Below, piece by piece: positions 17,967 to 25,482 of a stretch of 58,265 nucleotides of DNA (the first letter of the stretch is position 1; each line of letters opens with the position of its first letter). The notes beneath the pieces are model-generated. The model was not told the DNA's origin and made no database searches. It saw only the letters and a list, made by a program, of their open reading frames with translations. The translations under genes and the position numbers were made by a program. The DNA comes from an uncultured Marinobacter sp. (GTDB lineage: Bacteria; Pseudomonadota; Gammaproteobacteria; Pseudomonadales; Oleiphilaceae). Location of the stretch: assembly GCF_913055835.1 (NCBI RefSeq), contig NZ_CAJXKQ010000028.1, positions 1 through 58,265 on the forward strand, in the 5' to 3' direction.

Positions 17967-18455
17967 TCAGGGGCCTACTCGAACACACTTCTGATCAGGC
18001 AAATCATCAAAAGTTCGCATAACGAAAATGTCGTCGTTCAAGTCAATTATCTTACCAGCCGCACTCATGCCCTTTGGAAAAAAGTCATCAAGCCTGAACT
18101 GATCCTCAATGTCCGGATGGCCAACCACTCTTAGACGAGTCTCCTCAGCAACAGAAACTAGATCTCCGTCGATTATTTCCCAGGTGCCCACATCCGTAAG
18201 CGAAAGGACGAGTTCTTCTCCTAACTGCGAAAAACTAACAGTCAAAGAACCAATCGATGTATAGCGTCCATTCGCGACATAAGCGTCTGTAGACTCAATA
18301 AGGATCTCCGCTTCTGGAGAAGACAGATCAAGTACACAGTCCCATTTCCCAACCAACTGTTTTTCCAGATAATCGTCTTCAGATAGAGAAACTGGGGGGT
18401 GAGATGCGCAGGCGGCGAAAAAAAGCGGCGTGAACAGCAAGAACCTGGAAAACAT
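17967..18455 (-). CDS. putative lipoprotein of unknown function (island cargo)
   Basis: A 162-aa exported protein with signal MFSRFLLFTPLFFAACAS and a lipobox-like FAAC (Cys at about 15). The mature part has GKWDCVLDLSS, an alternation of beta-like stretches (SLTVSFSQLGEELVLSL, GTWEIIDGDLVSV) and a C-terminal Cys (QKCVRVG) that could pair with the Cys in KWDC. This suggests a small beta-barrel or lipocalin-like fold, which is inference. The start at 18455 directly precedes the signal and has AGGAC upstream; a frame extension to 18500 is rejected. It is bracketed by 58-bp imperfect direct repeats. Confidence 0.7.
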   Translation of the reverse strand: MFSRFLLFTPLFFAACASHPPVSLSEDDYLEKQLVGKWDCVLDLSSPEAEILIESTDAYVANGRYTSIGSLTVSFSQLGEELVLSLTDVGTWEIIDGDLVSVAEETRLRVVGHPDIEDQFRLDDFFPKGMSAAGKIIDLNDDIFVMRTFDDLPDQKCVRVGP

Positions 18456-18803
18456 CAACTGAGTCCTATCTTTATTAAAGTCCACCTGTCGTCCAGACAA
18501 GTTCGTTTACAAGACTAGCACGCGCTAATTATTCACTGGAAATTTTACTTTTTAGCGCTGAGGCTTTCTGTGCGCTGTACTGAGACAACTATGCAGACAA
18601 CGGAGCAGATCAATTATCTGGAGCTAGTGCCAGACCTCTCCCTGACCAGTCACACCACTATGCAGGTGTCGCACTTGCCAGGCATCCTTGCCGGCGGTGA
18701 GCTCTGGTCGTCCTAATCGGATGACTCGGCCACTAGTCTGTCAGGCTCCGCGAATAAGAACAGAATAAAAGTCCCTGATCGTCGTGAGAGATAGCTTACA
18801 ACC
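18456..18803. other. non-coding island stretch with direct repeat copy B
   Basis: About 350 bases between the lipoprotein and the coiled-coil gene. Apart from repeat copy B (18647-18704) I see no gene, RNA or strong hairpin. Confidence 0.6.
18647..18704 (+). repeat. 58-bp imperfect direct repeat, copy B
   Basis: Starts CAGTCACACCACTATGCAGG and ends GGTGAGCTC. Same orientation as copy A (17875-17932), about 79% identical by hand count. Confidence 0.75.
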
Positions 18804-19529
18804 TTACTGACCTAAGAGGCACTTTCGGGAATACTCAAGGCTAACCTCCCTTCTCTCCCTTCTCCAACGGGCTACGTAGTAGCCACTGCCACCTCGCCTC
18901 AGCAGTGAATCGTAATGATCTATCTCCTCCCTCAACCCTTGGCAGTATTCCCCATGCTCGGCTTTCTCTTCAGCCTTGCGTTGTTCTTCAAGCTTGCGTT
19001 TCCTTCGTTCCTGTCGCTCCTGATAACTTGGATTCGAAGATACCGATGAAGATGAAGCAAGGTTTACTACGTTGCTGCTGTCTCGCCCTGAAAAGCGCTC
19101 ATAGCGAGTGCATGCAGCATCCCGGAATTGCTTGCTCTGAGAGCTCCCATCTTTTCGATACTCAGCATTCCAGAAACGGCACATTTCCAGGCTAGACCGA
19201 ATAGCAGATAAATTTCGCTTCCTCTCTTGGGAAGGCTGAAGGGACTTGTTCGAGGAAGATGCCTGGGAAGTTGAAGTCGTGGAACGTGGCGTAACCGTCA
19301 TAGGCTTCATATCTGACAGTCTTTTCTGTGTATAACTGTCCTGAAAAACCTGATCTTGGACGTTGCTTACAGGAGATCCGAGCACAGGGATGAATAGGGA
19401 ATGAAGCCCCATTTCATAGAGCATCATCTGTCCTTGATCGGACTGGAGGTAGTAGTACGCACCAGACAAGAGCGCGATGGTCAGCAAGTTAGCAACGAGT
19501 ACAGCGAAAACCGTCCCTGTAAATCTCAC
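18804..19529 (-). CDS. membrane-anchored Ser-rich/coiled-coil protein of unknown function (island cargo)
   Basis: A 241-aa protein with one N-terminal transmembrane segment (about 5-28, GTVFAVLVANLLTIALLSGA). It continues with a low-complexity Ser/Thr-rich part (about 75-98), a Cys-containing helical block (EMCRFWNAEYRKDGS and FRDAACTRYERF), a second Ser-rich linker, and a strongly charged coiled coil (QERQERRKRKLEEQRKAEEK). It ends with further Cys-containing helices. With an N-in anchor the body would be periplasmic. I do not recognise the family. It is the rightmost island gene, about 230 bases from attR. Confidence 0.65.
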   Translation of the reverse strand: MRFTGTVFAVLVANLLTIALLSGAYYYLQSDQGQMMLYEMGLHSLFIPVLGSPVSNVQDQVFQDSYTQKRLSDMKPMTVTPRSTTSTSQASSSNKSLQPSQERKRNLSAIRSSLEMCRFWNAEYRKDGSSQSKQFRDAACTRYERFSGRDSSNVVNLASSSSVSSNPSYQERQERRKRKLEEQRKAEEKAEHGEYCQGLREEIDHYDSLLRRGGSGYYVARWRRERREVSLEYSRKCLLGQ

Positions 19530-19759
19530 AATCAGCTCCTTTGATCCTGTAAATACACATCAAGTTCATAAGCATACTAGCGATTTCAAGGAAAAGATGG
19601 GAGGAAGTTTCGGTAACGAAAGGTGTCAACAAAGTGTCCACGCTGGTGTGATTTGTTGTGGTGTTGAGTGGTCTCCCGTTTTTCCAAGCGCCTGTTTTAA
19701 CGGTGATAGTGGATTACTGTGTTCCTGCGAAAGCCTGCGGCATCGGGCTCAATTCCCAT

Positions 19760-19779
19760 CGTCTCCACCAAACAACCAA
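19760..19779 (+). repeat. island attachment repeat, right copy (attR)
   Basis: Exact copy of the 20 bases at 14131-14150. It is preceded by TCAATTCCC, as in the tmRNA T-arm, but with AT in place of GC just before the repeat, so it is a displaced and slightly mutated ssrA end. Confidence 0.9.
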
Positions 19780-19807
19780 AAGGCCTCGTCCCACGACGAG
19801 GCCTTTT
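19779..19807 (+). terminator. intrinsic terminator, probably the original ssrA terminator
   Basis: AAAAGGCCTCGT, loop of about 4 bases, ACGAGGCCTTTTTT. It follows the displaced ssrA end directly, so before the island arrived it would have terminated tmRNA. Confidence 0.85.
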
Positions 19808-19905
19808 TTGTGCCCGGCCGGAGTGGTCTAAACTGGTTCCCTCAACGAAGATTACTCCCACACCCAAACATTCATTCTGTTTACATGACGGAAGAGGGAT
19901 TACGT

Positions 19906-20880
19906 ATGCCTACCATGCTGACTCGCATTACCGGCCTGACCGCCGGTGTTCTGTTTGCGGCCGCCACGCAGGCAGAGGCTCCGATGGTAAAAGAGCAGGC
20001 TCCGGGCTATTACCGCACCATGCTCGGCAACTTCGAAATCACCGCCCTGTCTGATGGCACCGTCAAGCTGCCGGTGGATAAACTGTTGCTGAACACCACC
20101 GAAGAACACGTGCATAACACCCTGGCGGACAACTTCCTCTCTGCCCCGCTCGACACGTCCGTTAACGGCTATCTGATCAACACCGGCAACCATCTGGTGC
20201 TGGTGGATACCGGTGCCGGCAGTCTGTTCGGGCCGACACTCGGAAAACTCGTTGAGCACCTGAAGGCGTCCGGTTACGAGCCGGCAGATGTCGATGAAAT
20301 CTACATCACGCACATGCACCCGGACCATGTTGGCGGTTTGGTGTCAGACGGTGAGATTGTGTTCCCCAATGCCATTGTTCGCGCCAGCGTGGAAGACCAG
20401 AATTTCTGGCTGAACGAAGACAACCTGAAGGCCGCTGATGAAGGTTCGAAGGGCTTTTTCAAAGGCGCGATGGCCTCTTTGAACCCGTATGTCGAATCCG
20501 GCCAGTTCAAGCCTTTCAACAAAGACCAGGAGTTGGTGCCGGGTATTTCTGCAGTGTCCGCCAGCGGGCACACCCCGGGCCACAGCCTTTACAAGGTTGA
20601 AAGCGGGGACAACACGCTGATGCTTTGGGGCGACCTGATTCACGTGGCAGCGGTTCAGTTCTCGCAGCCGGACATTGCCATCCAGTTCGATGTGAACAGT
20701 GAACAGGCAGTGGAGTCTCGCGCACAGGCCTTTGCCGACGCTCAGGAAGCCGGGTACTGGGTAGGCTCCGCTCATCTCTCGTTTCCCGGCCTCGGGCACC
20801 TGAAAAGCGCTGACCAGGGCTTCGAATTTATTCCTGCCAACTATCAGGGTGGTGTCGGCGCTACTGAAACTGGCGAATGA
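19906..20880 (+). CDS. exported metallo-beta-lactamase-fold hydrolase
   Basis: A 324-aa periplasmic or secreted protein: signal MPTMLTRITGLTAGVLFAAATQAEA, then an MBL domain with the zinc motif THMHPDHVGG (about 130-139), a later His in SASGHTPGH and the bridging Asp in LWGDLIH. The layout (ITALSDGT near the start, LINTG, LVDTGAG) resembles the methyl-parathion-hydrolase / quorum-quenching-lactonase group of exported MBL proteins; the substrate is not known. The ATG at 19906 has GAGGG 7 bases upstream. It is the first chromosomal gene right of the island and is monocistronic, with a terminator at 20905-20929. Confidence 0.88.
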   Translation: MPTMLTRITGLTAGVLFAAATQAEAPMVKEQAPGYYRTMLGNFEITALSDGTVKLPVDKLLLNTTEEHVHNTLADNFLSAPLDTSVNGYLINTGNHLVLVDTGAGSLFGPTLGKLVEHLKASGYEPADVDEIYITHMHPDHVGGLVSDGEIVFPNAIVRASVEDQNFWLNEDNLKAADEGSKGFFKGAMASLNPYVESGQFKPFNKDQELVPGISAVSASGHTPGHSLYKVESGDNTLMLWGDLIHVAAVQFSQPDIAIQFDVNSEQAVESRAQAFADAQEAGYWVGSAHLSFPGLGHLKSADQGFEFIPANYQGGVGATETGE

Positions 20881-21180
20881 TGACCCAATCCTGAAGACAA
20901 AGACGCCGGAGCAACCCTCCGGCTTTTTTCATTCGCCTATGCCAGATTTGCTAATGCCTACAGGCCTGCCAGAGAACAAGCCTTTGGGTCATCTTCAGTT
21001 TCTGACAACCCAGCGCAGGCAGCCACGCAGACATACCGATTCGCGATTGATGCAAAGGTGCCATCATCCAGCATCGACTACAGCGCCGGTGCTAACTCTT
21101 CCGTCATCCTCTGGTCATGCAATCGCTGCTGAATCAGGGTAGTGTCTGAAACACATCGGAAAGGAGGCTCGACCAACATT
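20881..21180. other. intergenic stretch between MBL hydrolase and exoD-like gene
   Basis: Apart from the terminator at 20905-20929 and the ribosome site AAGGAGG (21161-21167), I see no gene or RNA here. Confidence 0.6.
20905..20929 (+). terminator. intrinsic terminator after the MBL hydrolase gene
   Basis: GCCGGAG (20905-20911), loop CAACC, CTCCGGC (20917-20923), then TTTTTT. Confidence 0.92.
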
Positions 21181-21777
21181 ATGAACCAGCCAGACGACCC
21201 AGCCAGCCTGACAGAGCTTCTGGAGCGCCTCCGAGTGAACACCGCAGGAAAGGCTCAGGTGTCGGTGGGCGATGTACTGGAAGCCGTCGGTGAGCGCTCA
21301 TTCGGCCCCCTGGTTCTGGTTGCCGGCGTGATCACCCTGGCGCCGCTGATTGGTGACATTCCCGGGGTGCCCACCCTGCTGGGATTGATGGTGCTGCTGA
21401 CACTGGGGCAACTGTTGTTCAGGCGCCACTCGATCTGGATTCCGTCCAAGCTGGCGCGCCGGAACATTGAGAGAGAAAAGCTTGCCAAGGGCCTGGACTG
21501 GATGGCCAGGCCCGCCCGCTTTATGGATCGATGGACGAAACAGCGGCTACTCTGGCTGGTTCGAGGGCCGGGCCAGTACGTTATCGCCATCATTTGCATG
21601 GCCGTGGCCGCTGCCATGCCACTGATGGAGATCATTCCATTCAGCGCCAACGGTGCCGGCATTGCCCTGATGGCCTTTGGCCTGGCCATTGTAGCTCGGG
21701 ATGGTCTGCTGGCACTGGTGGCGATCCTGGCCACCGTGGGCACTTCCTGGTTTGTACTGAACAACCTTCCCTGGTAA
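21181..21777 (+). CDS. ExoD family membrane protein
   Basis: A 198-aa inner-membrane protein of the ExoD family, named for a Rhizobium gene affecting exopolysaccharide and alkali tolerance; the biochemical role is unknown. Typical marks are SLTELLERLR at the start, the motif GERSFGPLVLVAGVITLAPL (about 38-57), IPGVPTLLG and a basic middle segment around KLARRNIEREKLAKGLDWM. The C-terminus holds several hydrophobic helices. I prefer ATG 21181 (MNQPDDPA) with AAGGAGG upstream, although that spacing (13) is long; GTG at 21142 is possible. Monocistronic. Confidence 0.85.
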   Translation: MNQPDDPASLTELLERLRVNTAGKAQVSVGDVLEAVGERSFGPLVLVAGVITLAPLIGDIPGVPTLLGLMVLLTLGQLLFRRHSIWIPSKLARRNIEREKLAKGLDWMARPARFMDRWTKQRLLWLVRGPGQYVIAIICMAVAAAMPLMEIIPFSANGAGIALMAFGLAIVARDGLLALVAILATVGTSWFVLNNLPW

Positions 21778-21921
21778 TTCACCGCTGCTAAACAATTTTG
21801 TCACCATTTGAAACAATCCTTCTGAATCCCGATTCACGGTAAAGCTGCTACTATTGCTACATACCCTTGGCTTGCCGGCTGAACAGCGCCAGGCAAACAG
21901 CCTCTTGAACCAACTTCTTGA

Positions 21922-21946
21922 AAAAGCTCCTGCGACAGGGGCTTTT
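21922..21946 (+). terminator. terminator-like leader hairpin before cheV
   Basis: AAAAGCTCCTG (21922-21932), loop CGA, CAGGGGCTTTT (21936-21946), an 11-bp stem with one wobble. It ends 7 bases before the cheV ribosome site, so it may be an attenuator or the end of an upstream transcript. Confidence 0.55.
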
Positions 21947-21968
21947 GCAGTTGAAAGGACCCGGTTTT

Positions 21969-22856
21969 ATGTCCAGCAAAGCGAAGCAGACCCAGAAACT
22001 CTTGCTGTTCCGGCTTTCCGGCGAGCGTCTGTTCGGAATTGGAACCCTGAAGATCCGGGAAATCCTGCCTTTCATGCGGCTGACAAAGCTGCCCCACAGC
22101 CATCATGCCGTTATTGGTACGGCTACCTTCCGGGGTTCCGCCGTTCCGGTCATTGATATGGCTGCGGCCGTGGGCTACCCACCGCTGACCCGGGAAGAGC
22201 AGGAAAAAGCCTCGATTATTGTCACGGACATTCAGCGCCAGGAAATCGGTTTTCTGGTGCGCAGCGTTCAGCAGATTATCGAAACCGACTGGAAGGAAGT
22301 GATGCCGCCGCCCAAGGCGCTGGGCAACAAGGCCTTTATCACCGGCCTGCTGGACGTGGAGGGGGATATCATCCAGTTGCTGGATGTGGAGTTGCTGCTG
22401 GCCAAGGTGTACCCGGAATCCCTGGATACCCAGGAGGTGGTTCTCACGGATGTGCAGAGTGAGACGCTCAAGTCCCTGAACATTCTCATGGTGGACGATT
22501 CCCAGGTTGCCCGGAAGCAGCTCTCGGATGTGCTGGACAGCAAGGACATCCCCTACCAGGTGACATCCAATGGCGACGATGCCCTGCAAATCCTGCTGAG
22601 GGACCACGAACTGGGCCGGCCCACGGACATTCTGGTCAGCGATATCGAGATGCCGGGACTGGATGGGTACGAGTTGGCGTTCAATGTGCGGGACAATTCA
22701 GCGCTGAAGCAACCCTACATCATTCTGCACACATCCCTGAACAGTGAGATGAGCCTGAGCTATGCCAATCAGGTTGGCGCCAACGAGGCGCTGACCAAGT
22801 TCGATGCCGAGGAGTTGCTTCAGGCCATGCTCAGAGGCGCAGAGCAGGCCCGTTAA
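21969..22856 (+). CDS. cheV: chemotaxis protein CheV (CheW-receiver fusion)
   Basis: CheV couples chemoreceptors to the CheA kinase and is itself modulated by phosphorylation. The 295-aa protein has a CheW domain (about 8-155; LLLFRLSGERLFGIGTLKIREIL, then FRGSAVPVIDMAAAVGY). A receiver domain follows (about 172-295) with the acidic pair in LMVDDS, phospho-acceptor Asp in ILVSDIEMPGLDGY and the conserved Lys in LTKFDAEEL. ATG 21969 (MSSKAKQTQ) has GAAAGGA upstream; the longer frame from 21918 runs through a hairpin. The stop overlaps the convergent lipoprotein gene by 4 bases. No other chemotaxis gene is adjacent. Confidence 0.95.
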   Translation: MSSKAKQTQKLLLFRLSGERLFGIGTLKIREILPFMRLTKLPHSHHAVIGTATFRGSAVPVIDMAAAVGYPPLTREEQEKASIIVTDIQRQEIGFLVRSVQQIIETDWKEVMPPPKALGNKAFITGLLDVEGDIIQLLDVELLLAKVYPESLDTQEVVLTDVQSETLKSLNILMVDDSQVARKQLSDVLDSKDIPYQVTSNGDDALQILLRDHELGRPTDILVSDIEMPGLDGYELAFNVRDNSALKQPYIILHTSLNSEMSLSYANQVGANEALTKFDAEELLQAMLRGAEQAR

Positions 22857-23716
22857 GGCCTGAGTTGCTCGATGAATTCGTCCGCGTCGGCGCGCATCTC
22901 AGCCAGCTTCTGCTGCCATTCATCCCGATAACGGTTCAGGGTGTCCTCGCTCAGGCGGGTGAAGCGTTCGCCGGTTTCCGCCACGGTGCGGCTGGCGTTA
23001 GCGAGGGATTCCATGGTCGGCTCGCTCAGCTCATCGGCCTGGCGATCCAGATCCCGGGCAGCCTGCTCCAGAATCACCCGGTCGTCCTCGGGCGTCGGCT
23101 CGTTATCTTCCAGGGCTTCTTCCACCGAGCGCTCAAGCTCCCGCATGGCTTCCTGCAGCTTTTTACCGAACTCGTCCATGGCGCTCTCTGCCTGCCGGCC
23201 CATTTCCTCGGAGTAGGCTTCCAGGTCCCGTGCCAGCTGCTCCATCTCCTGCTCAAACTCGTCCGACGATGAAGAAAAGCGGGCGCTGAGCTCCTCGCCA
23301 AGCCGGCTGAGCTCGCCCATGATGCTGTTGAATGGTGAGGGATTGAGGATGGCCTCGCCGGTGCGGTCGTAATCCACCAGCCATTGTTCCTGGAGGCGCA
23401 CGAGGTAAGTCACCAACTCCAGCCGCTCGCCTTCGGTACCCGCCTCGGCCGGCAGGCGGGTTACGATGGTGGCTTCACGGTCTTCAATGATCACCCGCCC
23501 GAACGATGGCACGGCATCGGTCCAGCTCCGCTGGTAACCATCGAACGCGGCGGTGTCCGCCAGGGTGGAATACTCCATGACGTCGTCGGCATCATTCTCG
23601 GCCATGGCCTGCCAGAAGGCAGCCGCCACTTCCTGGGGTGTCTCGGGGTTGCTGCAACCGGCGAGCATGGTCAGGGTCAGGGCGGCAATCAGGCCACGGG
23701 TCAGGAAACGGATCAT
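22853..23716 (-). CDS. putative coiled-coil lipoprotein
   Basis: A 287-aa protein with a lipoprotein signal (MIRFLTRGLIAALTLTMLAGC, lipobox LAGC, Cys21). After it comes an NTF2/DUF4878-like segment (PQEVAAAFWQAMAENDADDVM through WLVDYDRTGE, about 26-120). Then follow about 160 residues of highly charged helix rich in Glu, Ala and Arg, likely a long coiled coil. The first part resembles small lipoproteins of unknown role. Convergent with cheV with a 4-base overlap; the next gene on this strand, upstream, starts 47 bases away at the TPP-enzyme stop, so co-transcription with that operon is possible. Confidence 0.75.
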   Translation of the reverse strand: MIRFLTRGLIAALTLTMLAGCSNPETPQEVAAAFWQAMAENDADDVMEYSTLADTAAFDGYQRSWTDAVPSFGRVIIEDREATIVTRLPAEAGTEGERLELVTYLVRLQEQWLVDYDRTGEAILNPSPFNSIMGELSRLGEELSARFSSSSDEFEQEMEQLARDLEAYSEEMGRQAESAMDEFGKKLQEAMRELERSVEEALEDNEPTPEDDRVILEQAARDLDRQADELSEPTMESLANASRTVAETGERFTRLSEDTLNRYRDEWQQKLAEMRADADEFIEQLRP

Positions 23717-23763
23717 TTCTGTAGCTACCTCGGGTTCAATATCCGCAGAGCATGATACACCCG

Positions 23764-25434
23764 TTACAGCCTGCAGGTCAGTTCCGCCAGCTCCTCATCA
23801 AATACCCGACGATTCTCGCTGTAATCCACTGGTACCTCGACCAGATGGACGCCGCCTTCTGCCAGGGCGTTTTCCAGTGTTGGCCGAAGGTCTTCCGTGC
23901 GGTTCACCCGATGCCCTTTGGCACCGTAGGATTCGGCATAGGTGACAAAGTCCGGGTTGCGATAGTCCAGCCCGAAATCGCTGTAGCCTTCCTGGCCCTG
24001 CTTCCACTTGATCATGCCGTAGGCGCTGTCGTTGATAATCAACACCACGAGGTTGAGGTTCAGGCGCACCGCGGTTTCCAGTTCCTGGCTGTTCATCATG
24101 AAGCCGCCGTCGCCACAGACCGCCATTACCTTGAGATCCGGATACAGCATGGAGGCCATCATCCCGCTGGGCAGGCCCGCGCCCATGGAAGCCAGTGCGT
24201 TGTCGAGCAGCACGGTGTTGTTGTCGTAGGCCGGGTAATTGCGGGCAAACCAGAGTTTGTACATGCCGTTGTCGAGCGTGATGATGCCGTCTTCGGGCAT
24301 CACCTGGCGCACATCGTGAACGATGCGCTGGGGAATCACCGGGAAGCGGTTGTCCTCGGCCCGCTCCTGCAGGTGGGCGTCCACTGCCTCCTTCACCTCC
24401 ATCAGGCGGGTGAAATCGTGGTTGGCACATTGGCCACAGTTCTCGGCCATGTATTCCACGCTGTTGGCGATATCTCCCACCACCTCGTGCTGGGGGAAGT
24501 ACACCGGGTCGACATCGGCAGCACTGAAGTTCACATGAATGACCTTCTTGCCGCCCGGGGTCATGAAGAAGGGGGGCTTTTCCACCACATCATGGCCCAC
24601 GTTGATCACCAGATCGGCACGGTCGATTGCACAGTGCACGAAGTCCCCGGCCGAGAGCGCAGCATTGCCCAGATAACGGGGGTGCCGTTCATCTACCACG
24701 CCCTTGCCCATCTGGGTGGTAAAGAACGGAATGCCGGTCACATTCACCAGATGCAGCAGCGCCTGGGAGACCCGTTTCCGGTTGGCGCCGGCGCCGATCA
24801 TGATCAGCGGGTGTCGGGCCTCGCGCAGCATTTCGCAGGCCATCTCCAGACTTTTCGGGCTGGCTGAGGGGCGGCGGGCATCACTGGGCTTGAAGATATG
24901 GGTGTCGGACTCAGGAACTTCGTCGGCGATGTCCTCCGGCAATTCCAGATGCACCGCACCCGGACGCTCCTCGGAGGCCAGGCGGAACGCTTCCCGCACC
25001 TTGGCGGGAATGGTGTTGGCATTGGTGATCTGCCGGGTGTACTTGGTGAGCGGACGCATCAGGTCCACCACATCCAGAATCTGGAACAGCCCCTGCTTGG
25101 AGGATTTGATGGGCTTCTGGCCCGAGATCATCATCATGGGCATACCGCCAAGCTCGGCATAGGCGGCTGCGGTGACGAAGTTGGTGGCACCAGGCCCGAG
25201 TGTGGACAAGCAGACACCTACCCGGCCCGTCAGGCGTCCATAGGTGGCGGCCATGAAGCCGGCGGCCTGTTCATGACGATTGAGCACCAGCTTGATGCTG
25301 GAGGTCCTCAGGGCCTCAAGGAAGGCGAGATTTTCCTCGCCGGGCACCGCGAATATGTATTCAACGCCTTCGTTTTCCAGCGCGCGGATAAACAACTCGG
25401 CCCCGTTACGGGCCGGGGAGTGTTCGTTGGCCAT
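23764..25434 (-). CDS. acetolactate synthase-like thiamine-diphosphate enzyme
   Basis: A 556-aa member of the TPP-dependent decarboxylase/carboligase family, nearest to acetolactate synthase large subunits. The pyrimidine-binding domain holds the catalytic Glu in FAVPGEENLAFLEAL (about 30-44) and RHEQAAGFMA. A central Rossmann domain follows. The pyrophosphate domain carries VCGDGGFMMNSQELETAVRL-type sequence with GDGG and the downstream Asn. No regulatory small subunit is adjacent, so it may be a catabolic or specialised carboligase rather than IlvB. ATG with AGAGGAAGG upstream. Last of a probable operon with the triad protein (49-bp gap) and the ATP-grasp enzyme. Confidence 0.88.
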   Translation of the reverse strand: MANEHSPARNGAELFIRALENEGVEYIFAVPGEENLAFLEALRTSSIKLVLNRHEQAAGFMAATYGRLTGRVGVCLSTLGPGATNFVTAAAYAELGGMPMMMISGQKPIKSSKQGLFQILDVVDLMRPLTKYTRQITNANTIPAKVREAFRLASEERPGAVHLELPEDIADEVPESDTHIFKPSDARRPSASPKSLEMACEMLREARHPLIMIGAGANRKRVSQALLHLVNVTGIPFFTTQMGKGVVDERHPRYLGNAALSAGDFVHCAIDRADLVINVGHDVVEKPPFFMTPGGKKVIHVNFSAADVDPVYFPQHEVVGDIANSVEYMAENCGQCANHDFTRLMEVKEAVDAHLQERAEDNRFPVIPQRIVHDVRQVMPEDGIITLDNGMYKLWFARNYPAYDNNTVLLDNALASMGAGLPSGMMASMLYPDLKVMAVCGDGGFMMNSQELETAVRLNLNLVVLIINDSAYGMIKWKQGQEGYSDFGLDYRNPDFVTYAESYGAKGHRVNRTEDLRPTLENALAEGGVHLVEVPVDYSENRRVFDEELAELTCRL

Positions 25435-25482
25435 GGCCTTCCTCTTGATCGGTGGGTTCCGGGTAATCGGCAGGCTCCGGGA

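Larger units (their letters stand above)
14142..19779. mobile_element. genomic island integrated at ssrA
   Basis: About 5.6 kb between direct copies of the ssrA 3' end. The contents are visibly richer in A/T than the flanks, have no housekeeping genes, and include a tyrosine recombinase fragment near the left end, as expected for an ssrA-targeting element. Cargo from left to right: a two-helix membrane protein (+), the integrase remnant (-), a three-gene cassette (-), a lipoprotein (-) and a membrane-anchored coiled-coil protein (-). No phage structural, replication or conjugation genes are seen, and the integrase lacks its N-terminal part. The island therefore looks like a decayed or non-autonomous element with retained cargo. 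Confidence 0.85.
19530..19905. other. non-coding stretch across the right island boundary
   Basis: Contains the right attachment repeat (19760-19779) and an intrinsic terminator (19779-19807). The rest, including 19530-19740, shows no gene or RNA that I can support. Confidence 0.7.

Noticed and set aside
17821..18704. Integron cassette with attC site around the lipoprotein gene
   Set aside because: The flanking repeats lack the attC core sequences and no integron integrase is present; kept only as an unexplained repeat pair.
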